From Leptotrichia shahii (GTDB lineage Bacteria; Fusobacteriota; Fusobacteriia; Fusobacteriales; Leptotrichiaceae), in assembly GCF_008327825.1 (NCBI RefSeq), contig NZ_AP019827.1, positions 1,302,001-1,366,000 on the forward strand: a stretch of 64,000 bases of DNA, written 5' to 3'. Under the pieces are notes generated by a model that was given only the letters and a program-made list of their open reading frames with translations, was not told the DNA's origin and did no database searches. The position numbers and the translations under genes were made by a program. Positions 52,413 to 62,000 of this stretch are shown here, in pieces (within the stretch, counting starts at the first letter, position 1; the number at the start of each line of letters is the position of its first letter).

Positions 52413-52955
52413 TTATTCCTGTTTCAAGCTTCCTTTGCTTACTATTGTTTTTGAAAATGCGAATATTAAAATTGTACCTAAAATTGCTACAACTATCATA
52501 TTTCCAAGTGCCGCTGTAACTCCTTGTGCAAATGCTTTTGCTTGGGGTTCCTTATATATTGCAATATCAATAATTGGAGCTAGAACTACCCAGCTTATCA
52601 AACTTATAATTACTTCTCCCACTATAAATTTTACAATTTTTGCTCCATTAAAATTCTCGATTTTAACAATTTTTCCTAAAAATCCAGTTGCCAGTCCAAA
52701 AAATGCCGCTGCTGCAACCCAACTGAACCACACACTTCCATATCCCGAAATATCATTAAGCGTATGCCCAATAAATCCAATCCCCAGACCAACTGCAGGG
52801 CCATATATAAATGCCATCAACGCTACAAAAGCAAATGTCACTTGCAGTGTCGTATTAGGAATTGGTGTCGGAATTGCTACAAATCTTGATAATACAATAT
52901 AAATCGCTGCACCGATTCCCATTGCTACCACTTTTTTAATTGTTGTTGCTTCCAT
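52413..52955 (-). CDS. ECF transporter substrate-binding S component (UPF0397-like)
   Basis: About 180 residues from ATG 52953-52955, chosen for the AGAGGTGAG ribosome site upstream; a longer ORF to 53036 runs over the promoter and is rejected. Six hydrophobic segments. The sequence ('ATTIKKVVAMGIGAAIYIVL', 'YGPAVGLGIGFIGHTLND') fits the UPF0397 / ECF-ribofla_trS group that partners YkoD/YkoC-like modules. The substrate is unknown: riboflavin, thiamine precursors or another vitamin. Confidence 0.85.
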   Translation of the reverse strand: MEATTIKKVVAMGIGAAIYIVLSRFVAIPTPIPNTTLQVTFAFVALMAFIYGPAVGLGIGFIGHTLNDISGYGSVWFSWVAAAAFFGLATGFLGKIVKIENFNGAKIVKFIVGEVIISLISWVVLAPIIDIAIYKEPQAKAFAQGVTAALGNMIVVAILGTILIFAFSKTIVSKGSLKQE

Positions 52956-52994
52956 TAGTCTCACCTCTTTTAAAATTTTCAAAAGTTTAAATAC

Positions 52995-53023
52995 ATTATA
53001 TACTAATATCACTTTTTTCTCAA
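52995..53023 (-). promoter_or_regulatory. Promoter of the ECF transporter operon
   Basis: Minus strand: TTGAGA (53023-53018), 17-bp spacer, TATAAT (53000-52995), 40 bp before the S-component start. Confidence 0.75.
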
Positions 53024-53066
53024 CTAAAAATAACAATACTTTTTCATAAATTTTATTAAATTATAT

Positions 53067-53552
53067 CTAATCTCTAAACTGGATATTTATCGCTTCTTTC
53101 TCAATTTCAAGATGTTTCGTTTCTACCCGTGCATTTTCAAAAATCCTTTTTGAAGCTTTTGTCGAATCAAGCGACTTGTGTTTATCTGAAAAATATATCA
53201 CCTTCTTTATCCCCGCCTGAACAATCGCCTTTGCACATTCATTGCAAGGAAAATGTGTCACGTAAATAGTGCAGTTTTTAAGAGATTTTATACTATTTAA
53301 AATTGCATTTAACTCAGCATGGACAACATAAGGATACTTCGTTTCCAAAAAATCCCCTTCCCGTTCCCAAGGCATCTCATCATCTGAACTCCCGTGCGGA
53401 AATCCGTTATAACCAATTCCAATAATCTTTTTATCCTCATCAGTAATACAAGCTCCAACTTGTGTAGACGGGTCTTTGCTTCTCATTCCAGACAAAAATG
53501 CAATTCCCATAAAATATTCATCCCATGATAAATAGTTATCTCTTTTAGACAT
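53067..53552 (-). CDS. dCMP deaminase (ComEB-like)
   Basis: 161 residues. Zinc and catalytic motifs '[10 protein letters not shown]' (HAE) and '[10 protein letters not shown]' (PCxxC). The substrate pocket segment 'STQVGACI' agrees with deoxycytidylate deaminases, which feed dUMP to thymidylate synthesis. Start ATG; followed by the S-component promoter region. Confidence 0.9.
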   Translation of the reverse strand: MSKRDNYLSWDEYFMGIAFLSGMRSKDPSTQVGACITDEDKKIIGIGYNGFPHGSSDDEMPWEREGDFLETKYPYVVHAELNAILNSIKSLKNCTIYVTHFPCNECAKAIVQAGIKKVIYFSDKHKSLDSTKASKRIFENARVETKHLEIEKEAINIQFRD

Positions 53553-53592
53553 TCTTCATACCTCACTTTCTAAAATATGCAATGTTTCTCAA

Positions 53593-54945
53593 TTACTTAA
53601 CAACCACTTTCTTCTTAACATCCAAAAACTCTATCTCCAGCTTATCTTCCTTACTAAGTTCAATCCCTCTCTTAACAATCTTCCCATTTTTTCTAGTTAT
53701 TGTATATCCCTGTTTCAAAATATCACTTACTGAATATTTTGAAAGTCGAGCTTTTTTGTATTTCAGTTCATTTTTTCGATTCTCAAAAAATTCCAGCATT
53801 ATCTGATTTAATTCAGCGGATTTTTTCTTCAAATTTTCTTTTTCACTTAAAATTATTTTTTGTAAATTAATTCTATCAAATCTCTGTTTTCGGTAATCCA
53901 GCTGTTCTCTTGATTTTTGTACAATCCTTCTAAGTTCTCTTGATAATTTCTGTTCTTTTTCCATCAAGTCAAATTTTTTATTATCCAGAATATTTCCAAA
54001 ATTCTTTATATAATAGTTATTTTTTCTGTATTCCAGCTCTTTTTTCATCATTGTGACTCTATTTAAAAGTAATTTGCTCAAAAGATTCTTTTTACTTTCC
54101 AGTTTATCTGTCAATTTTTCTTTTTCAGGAATCAAGATTTCTGCTGCCTGAGTTGGTGTAGCCGCCCGTTTATCAGCGACTAAGTCCGAAAGAAGATTGT
54201 CTATTTCATGTCCTACCGCTGAAATTACAGGAATCTCAGACTTATAAATGGCTTCTATCACAGCTTCCTCATTAAATGCCCACAAATCCTCAATGCTTCC
54301 TCCACCACGTCCAACAATAAGCGTGTCTATTTCAAGCTGTTTCTCTCCATTCATTCTATTAAAAAACTCAATCCCTGCTGAAACTTCACGTGCTGCCCCC
54401 TCTCCTTGAACTTTTGCTGGATAAAGGTAAATATTTACATTTGGAAATCTTTTGTGTGTCGTATTTATAATATCTCTGATTGCTGCTCCTGTATCAGCCG
54501 TTACAACACCAATATTTATAGGTAATTTGGGTAACTGTTTTTTTATTTCATCAGAAAAATATCCCTTTTCAAAGTACAACTTTTTAAGCATTTCCATTTT
54601 CTCATAAAGCAGCCCAAGAGAATTACTTTTTTCAAGAAAATCCGCTACAATCTGATAACTTCCATTTGCTTCATAAAGCGTGACGCTACCCCGAATTTTT
54701 ACTAAATCCCCTTCTTTTAAGTCCTCAGGCACTCCTCTATATTTATAACGAAAAATAGCACATTTTACACTTGCACTTGCATCTTTTAACGTAAAATACA
54801 AATGTCCCGAACGATAATATGTAATATTAGAAAGTTCCCCTTCAATAAAAATGTTCTTAAAAGTATTTGTCCCCTCCAAAAACATTTTAACTTCCCTATT
54901 TATATCACTTACGGAAAATACTGTCTGTTCCATAATTTCACCCAT
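53593..54945 (-). CDS. xseA: Exodeoxyribonuclease VII large subunit
   Basis: 450 residues. N-terminal OB-fold ('FIEGELSNITYYRSGHLYFTLKD') that binds single-stranded DNA, a catalytic domain with 'GVVTADTGAAIRDI', 'IVGRGGGSIEDLWAFNEE' and 'ISAVGHEIDN', and a long C-terminal coiled coil (about 265-400). xseB is not adjacent. The protein-start Met could also be four codons downstream (MEQTVFS); the ATG at 54943 is preceded by a weak site. Confidence 0.95.
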   Translation of the reverse strand: MGEIMEQTVFSVSDINREVKMFLEGTNTFKNIFIEGELSNITYYRSGHLYFTLKDASASVKCAIFRYKYRGVPEDLKEGDLVKIRGSVTLYEANGSYQIVADFLEKSNSLGLLYEKMEMLKKLYFEKGYFSDEIKKQLPKLPINIGVVTADTGAAIRDIINTTHKRFPNVNIYLYPAKVQGEGAAREVSAGIEFFNRMNGEKQLEIDTLIVGRGGGSIEDLWAFNEEAVIEAIYKSEIPVISAVGHEIDNLLSDLVADKRAATPTQAAEILIPEKEKLTDKLESKKNLLSKLLLNRVTMMKKELEYRKNNYYIKNFGNILDNKKFDLMEKEQKLSRELRRIVQKSREQLDYRKQRFDRINLQKIILSEKENLKKKSAELNQIMLEFFENRKNELKYKKARLSKYSVSDILKQGYTITRKNGKIVKRGIELSKEDKLEIEFLDVKKKVVVK

Positions 54946-55003
54946 TTCTTACATTTTTTTGTTCTTTAATAATAACATATTTCATCTCTTTTCTCAACTA
55001 CAA

Positions 55004-55038
55004 AAAAATTGCCTTATTTTCAAAGACAATTTTTATTA
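55004..55038 (-). terminator. Terminator after the small gene at 55047
   Basis: Stem AAAATTGTCTT / AAGGCAATTTT around a short loop, then TTTTT on the minus strand. Confidence 0.65.
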
Positions 55039-55046
55039 TTAACAAT

Positions 55047-55301
55047 TTATTTAGATAATGGTTTTTCAGGATATAATCCCAATTCACCTGGTGTAGGTTC
55101 TCCTTTTACATCTCCTACAAACAATCTTATTTGAGCTTTAAAGCTTTCTACTCCAGCTCTATCCATCATAAAGTTTTCAAATTCCTTCATATTTGAATTT
55201 TTATATTCCCATATCTGTTTATACCAGAATAATACAGCAGCAGCAGCATTTGGATATAAAATTATTTTTATCCTTGTTTTTCTATATATACCTGAACTCA
55301 T
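55047..55301 (-). CDS. Small hypothetical protein, possibly truncated
   Basis: 84 residues with no recognised family. The C-terminal half ('FMMDRAGVESFKAQIRLFVGDVKGEPTPGELGLYPEK') looks like a real conserved segment. The start codon (55299-55301) lies at the edge of repeat element B, and no ribosome site precedes it. The original N-terminus may therefore have been replaced by the repeat. Could be a fragment of a larger gene. Confidence 0.4.
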   Translation of the reverse strand: MSSGIYRKTRIKIILYPNAAAAVLFWYKQIWEYKNSNMKEFENFMMDRAGVESFKAQIRLFVGDVKGEPTPGELGLYPEKPLSK

Positions 55302-55385
55302 TTAAAATTAAACTATTAAAAATTATATAAGCTCAGTGTTTGAGTAAAATAGTCATAGCTTTTGAGTTCCGTTTTTAAATAGTTT
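55299..55385. repeat. Repeat element B copy 2
   Basis: About 85% identical over 85 bp to 26049-26133. This copy is itself an inverted repeat: ATTAAACTATT-AAAAA near 55308 pairs with TTTTTAAATAGTTTAAT near 55373. It lies between two gene fragments. Confidence 0.6.
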
Positions 55386-55389
55386 AATG

Positions 55390-55940
55390 TCATTCTTCCT
55401 CTACTACAACCTCCACATCCTTTTTCCTAAATCCCATCCCAATTTTCACAATTTCTTTATAACCTTCATATTTTAACCCTTCAAAATAATTCCTGTCATC
55501 TATTTGCTTCAAGGCGCTTTTTGCAGTTCTTTTCAAATTTTTTCTATCTTTTCTTAAATTCAAATATAAATGCTTTTTTATTTTTATCTTTTGGCTTCAA
55601 TACCAAATCAGGGATTCCATCTCCACTTTCTACATTTGATCTTACAAAATAATTTTCTGATATTATCGAAACTAGCCCAATTACAAACAGATGATAAGAA
55701 TTTTCCTCCTTCAAGTTCCTAAAACTTATCGTATTTTTTAAAAGTTCCCTTATTTCCAATCTAAATTTTTCATAATTTCCATTAATCAAATACTCTCAAA
55801 GTCCATAAAATTTCTAATGTCCCCGATAAGTCCTATACAAAAATCTGATTCTGAAAAAATCAAACAGTTCCTCATTTGGAATTTTTAAATCATACACATT
55901 TTTAACTACTTTTTTATCAACGGAGTTCAAATGAAAAAAA
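55390..55940 (-). pseudogene. Decayed AAA-ATPase-like/PD-(D/E)XK nuclease gene (C-terminal remnant)
   Basis: Three frames together give the C-terminus of this family. 'VVKNVYDLKIPNEELFDFF' (55920-55830) ends at a stop. 'YHLFVIGLVSIISENYFVRSNVESGDGIPDLVLKP..' (55789-55544) has the nuclease Asp in GIPDLVL and a FEFK-type catalytic end. After a shift at an A-run, 'NLKRTAKSALKQIDDRNYFEG' continues to a stop at 55390. The AAA ATPase half is missing. At least two frameshifts or stops make it a pseudogene. Confidence 0.75.
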
Positions 55941-55944
55941 TTAA

Positions 55945-55985
55945 AAGAATAAAAAAGAACAGTAAAATTTCATTACTGCTCTCTT
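55945..55985 (-). terminator. Terminator of the autotransporter gene
   Basis: Minus strand: AGAGCAGTA (55982-55974) and TACTGTTCT (55964-55956), loop of 9, then TTTTTTATT. Starts about 38 bp after the stop codon. Confidence 0.8.
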
Positions 55986-56019
55986 TTTTCAAATTTTTCT
56001 TTCTTAAACTAGAAGAATA

Positions 56020-59000
56020 TTAGTAAATAGCTCTAAATCCAATTCCACCTCTTACATTGTTACCTTTAGTATCGTATCCAGCATTTACCGTAACACCAAA
56101 TCTTGTGTTATCTACTCCGATATTTAAATCAAACTTACCGTTTCCACGTCTGTCTTCTTTTTCTTTCTCCAAGTTATACCATCCAGCAGTTGTATATCCT
56201 ACTCTTGCTTGATTTCCTTCTTGAAGTTTTCCAATTTCGTTTTCGTAAGCTGCTGTTAACCCTACTGTCAAGTTTGTTTTTACTGCAAGTGGCTGAACGT
56301 ATTTAAATTCCATTCCAACTTCAGGTTTTACTGAGAAGTAGTCGTTTCCTTTAACTTCTAATCTCATTTGTCCTGTTTTCTCTTTTATCTCATTAAATTT
56401 GCCATATTCCATTTTTAATGCTCCGTATGGACGTAAATGTGTTCTTTCACTCATTCTTATGTCATAGCCTATCTCATTTTTAATAGCCGCTCCATAAGAA
56501 TGGTAAGTTGATTTAGCCTCAAAAGTATCGTCAACTACCCAGAATCTACGTTTCATATTATTAACTCCAGCAAATACATCTCCTGAAATTGTCCATTGCA
56601 ATGCACCATTATAATCCCCTTTAGGTGACAATGTTTTAAATACTCCAAGTTTTACCATTGTTTGATCTTCTGTTGAATGTCCAATATCTTTAAACTTGAA
56701 TCTATTTGTTACAGCTCCTGCATACCATCCAATTGAATTACCCATTCTAACTTTTTCATCTTCATGAACATAAGCTACACCGTAGGCATTGCTTCTATAA
56801 TCAATAATTCCTGCTGTATCAGTGCTGTACTCATCTCTCGTACCAAATGCTTTAATCTTGTTATTTTGTTTAGAAGGATTTCTCCATTCGTCTCTTAAAT
56901 ATCTAAATTCTTTATCCAATGTATTTCCAGTTGCATTGATTCTTTGCTGAGTATTTGCATATTGGTGTCCTTTCATTTCATCCACAGCCTGTGTGAAGAT
57001 ATGAGTTTCACCTTTACCAAGTCCATTAAGTTTGTCAAAGATTAATCTTTCTCTTGATCCTAGAGGTTCAACACCGTATCTTTGTTCCAATCCATCAAGG
57101 AAATTGTATGTATTTTCATCTTTTACACTTGCAAAGAATGTATAAGGTATCTTTATCATATACAATGTTTCAATTGGTTTACTTGTTCCTTGTAAAGGCT
57201 GTGCAAGCCAAGTAAGTCCTGCTGAATTAATATTTAATGTTGTTCCTGTTGTAGTCAATGAAGATATAGCATCATTATATGGTTTCAAAATATTTTCACC
57301 AATTTCAATTGCTTTTGCGTCAGTATATTTAGCTGCTTCTGTACCAATAATAAGATTAATATTTTCAAGTCCAACTAAGTTACTTAATCCTTGAATAGGA
57401 TTTGTATAGTTTACTCCTGAAGTATCAACATACATTCCAACTTCCGTTACTTGAGCGTTTGAAACTGTATTTGCATACAATGGCAATGATAAATCAAGTG
57501 TTGTCGAACCTGCTGTTACATATGCAGGTGTTGGACTTGCTATATTTGTATCTACTCCTGTAAGTGTTACTTCTCTATCATTAATTGTTAATCTTGGTGC
57601 TTTTGGAGGATTTTGAATTAATAGTTTCCCTTTTGGCGTTACAATATACTTCTGATCGGTAGAAGTCGCAGAATACACAGCCGCTTTTGTTCCACTTACT
57701 GTTCCTGTACCAGCTGTTGGCTCATTCTTTTGACTTAATGCTGACAATGCATCTTGGTATATTCCTATTCCTCCAGGAGAAGTAATCGAGATAGTACCGT
57801 AGTTCTTAATATATCCACCATTTACTGTCGCAACTCCTTTAATTCCTGAAGCTGTTCCAGTAGATTTAATAGTTCCATAGTTTACCCCTTCAGCTCCTTG
57901 GTCAATATACATACCAGTTGCATTTTTACCAGAAATATCAATTGTACCGTGATTGATAGCTTTTGAACCTGCTCCTACAGCGTACATACCTATTGAATTA
58001 TCTTTACCTACATTAATAGTTCCTCTATTTTCAATAAGCCCTTCGTTTGAAATCGCTCCAGTTGTTTCATTGTAGTATCCTGTTGCCATACCAATACCAT
58101 ATTCTTTAGCAACCAAGTCAGTTCCACCAACTGTTATTGTTCCATAGTTAGTTGCACCTAATCCAGCTAAGCTTCTTCCTGTCGAATAAATACCAACATT
58201 CCCATTTCCACCAGTTAAATCAATATTTCCATAATTTTCTGTTTTTCCAGCAGTATACAGTCCGTATGATTTTCCACCAGTAGTTGTAATATCAGTATTA
58301 CTGTAAACATATCCGTTTTTATCATTTGAATAAGCATAAACTGAATCTGGTCCAAGTGAAGCTGTTAATTTATTTGTTGCTGTACCAAGCAATAAATCAG
58401 TTCCTGTCGTAGAATCTACAACATAACCAAACGCATTTGTTCCAACAGTCATATTAGTTCCTGTATTTTTAACTGTTGTTTTCAAAGGATTTGTAGCATC
58501 ATCTGCAATAAATACCCCTACTGCCTGGTTATTACCAACATTAATTGTTCCACCTCGTAAATCTACTGTTGAAGCTGTAATTGTTCTATTATCAGATGAA
58601 CCAGTTGCAAAAATACCTACCCCATCTTCTCCAACATTAATCGTTCCATTTGACATAGTTACATCATTTGAGGCTCCATAAATACCATAAGATTTCTTAC
58701 CAATATTTAAAGTTCCAGATGTTTCTATTGTTGTATCAGCATCATTTGTAAACATACCAATTATTGGTGTAACTCCTGTTGTATCAGCAAGTTCAAGTGT
58801 TCCTTTATTTATAAGAGTGGAACTTAATCTATCTGTCGGCGCTGTCATTGCCGCACCTGTGGCATAAGTTCCATACATTGCCACACCTTCTTGCCCGCTT
58901 ATTGTAATTTTACCTGTTGTGTCATTTGTAATTTCTCCACCTTCGGTAATCATACCAATAGCATTTTTACCTGACATTGTAATTTCACCTTTATTTGAAG

Positions 59001-62000
59001 ATAGAGTGTAACCATTCCCTATTCTAGCATAATCTGTATTTGTTCCAGTGGCATTCAAACTATTATTTTTAGTATAAATTCCTAAAGCATTTTCTCCATC
59101 AAGTGTAATTTTACCATTATTTGTAACATCTACATAACCAAGTTTAGTTGCAAACACTGCTGGACCTGCTGTTCCAAACTTCTCATAGACAACATTACCA
59201 GCACTGTCTATTCTATAAGAAAGCCCAAGAATACCAATACTGTCTTTACCACCAACTTCAATAGTTCCATTAGTTTTATTATCCACTTGTGTTCCATTTG
59301 TAGCATAAAGTCCTACTGCAAAATCATTTGGTGTTGTCTTTTCAACTTCAATTTTTCCATCATTAGAAATAGTTCCATAGTTTACATACGCACCTACTCC
59401 ACCATTTCCGCTATCTGTTCTATCTACAGTAATTGTAGCACCATTTGCAACATTTACTCCTGTTGTAGCTCTGCTTGTAGATTTTCCACTCGCACTTATA
59501 TCAAGCCCAACTGGCACGTTTAAGTCAGGATTTATTGAATTAAGTTCTGTTGTATTTAAATGAGCTTTTACAGTATTTCCTGAAAGTACGTTTATATTTG
59601 AATTTTGCAATTGAATTCTTCTTGTGAAAATATAACTATCTGATGGTGTAGCTCCTCCTGTAGTATCTCCTTTATCAATATTACTGTCAACATCTACTGT
59701 TATTCCATCAAATACAGTATATTTATATCCATCATAAGTTGTTGTACCTTCTACATTAGTAATTTTTGTTATTGGTATATATGTTCCTATTGTATTAGCT
59801 GCATTACCATTAATGTATGAACCATTTGTATTAAATTTAGTTACTCCTGTTAAATTTGCTACAATTACATCATTTGAAAATACATTAATTTTTGTGTCTG
59901 TCAAAGTAATTGGCTGTGTTGCTGCTGTTACATCTCTTGAATATCCAGTTGAACTTCCTCTTAATGTTAAAGTTCCGTAAGATAAATCAATTTCTCCACC
60001 TTCAGATGAAAATAATGCGTATCCTTTACCATCGTATTCTACTGTACCTCCTGCATTAGTAGCAGTTCCTGATAAATCAATTCTAGAATTTACAGCAGGT
60101 GTTGCTCCAGATTTTCCTACTGAGGCAATCGCAGTCCCACCATTTACAACTTTAATATTGTTATTTTTAGCACTAATTTGTGCTCCTTTTCCAGCATATA
60201 ATCCAAATCCTGTATAACTACCCGTTCCAGTTGCTGCTTTTGTTGTAGGATCAATAGTTACAATTTCTGTTCCTGTTATTGTAATATTAGGATTTGCTGG
60301 AGTGACAGGTGTTGTCGCTGGTGCAATGGTCGGCATATCAATATTTACTGATGTTTGTTCTCCAGTTGCATAAACAGCTCCTGCACTTTCTCCACCTGCT
60401 ATTGTTGGATTTGCTGAAACTGTTGCTCCTTTAATAGTAATACCATCTGTTACTTTTACTACAGAACCTACCACTGAATTTCCTGAAACCCCGTCATCCG
60501 CTGCATAAATAGCAACCGAATTTTGAGTATTATTTGATTCTATTTTTCTTACTATTACAGTTTCATTAACTCCTGAAGGACGAGTTGAACCTTTAGCATA
60601 AATTGCCAAGTTTCCTTTTCCACCCTCTAACTTAACATCCCCTGTTGATTTTACAGCTCCCGCTGGATTAACTGTCACTCCACCAGATGTCGTATATTTG
60701 TCTACAACATAAATTCCTATATTGCTATTTCCACCTTTAAGTTCTATATTTCCTCCACCTAAATCAAGTAAAACATTTGCATTTGGCATTACCCCAACAT
60801 TAGATTCTGTTTTATCAAAGATTTCGATTTGATGGCTTGTCAAATTAATTGCAGAATTTGAAAGAATACCAAAACTATTTCTAATATATTCAGGATGTTT
60901 ATTTAACTCAGGATCTGAATTATAAGGATTAAGTAATGAATCTGTAGGGTTTACATCATGATTCATAGCAGCAGTAATCACTACACCGTTCGTTTCTGCA
61001 CCAGTTGCTGTAGGTATAGTAGTTGTTTTATTTGTTACAAAATTTTGATTTCCTACCCCTGCTGCTCCTATATTAATTGCAAGATTTCCTTCTGTTTTTG
61101 AATATTGATTTTGTCCACTTGCACTGCTTTCATAATAACCAACACTTGAATCACCATAAATAGTTAATGGTTTATATTGATATGGAGTTCCCGGCGTTTT
61201 ATCATTTGGCTTATTATCTGCTACATTAAAAGTAAATCCTTCTTCTACAAATTGTAAATCTGTTCTTGTAGGATATAGGAAAAATGTTCCTACACTACCT
61301 TCAGCATATAAATTAATAGATCCTCTATTGACTAAACTAACAGGCAGATTATTTCCAACTCTATCACCGTTCATTATCCAAGTTCCACCATTTCCTGCGG
61401 CATTTAAAAAATATGCAGATTTATTAGTCCATACATCTATTTTTCCTGTACTTCCGTTATAAGAAATAGCATGATGTCTTTCTTTATCTCTGTCGTTACT
61501 ATCATTTGATAAACTAAAAACAGCATTTTGAGTTTCCGTATAGTTTGTCCCATCAAAATGTGGTTGGATTAATATTTCACCAGTATTTATTGCAACTGAT
61601 TTTGAATCTTCTGCATTATTATGATCATAATTATTAGTAACCGCATTATTTCTTCCTTCCATAACTATTCTACCACTATTTATCCAAGCAAATAATCCTG
61701 AACCAGAAGTAGTTTGTTTATTATTTTGAATAACTGTTCCATTTACATTATTCACCACATCATTATAAGCACCTAAAACTGCCGCTTGAGTTGAACCGTT
61801 AGTTACTGTTGAATCCCAAGTTGCATCTGAAGTTGCTGAAGTTAAACCTGCCACTGCAGCTGTTCCGTTTGCAGTATGTACATGGTGATCCATATGTACA
61901 AATTCTCTAACAGCTGGATTTCCTGAATATGTAAAACTATTAGTATTTGTAAGAAGGTTTTTTGTATTTGTCAAACCTGTTCCAGAAACAAGTTTTTGAA

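Noticed and set aside
52956-53036. N-terminal extension of the ECF S component
   Set aside because: The extra 27 codons run through the TTGAGA-17-TATAAT promoter, and the downstream ATG has a proper ribosome site.
59287-59523. Cys/Ser-rich 78-residue ORF on the plus strand inside the autotransporter gene
   Set aside because: It is the antisense of repetitive passenger sequence, without ribosome site; composition reflects the repeats.
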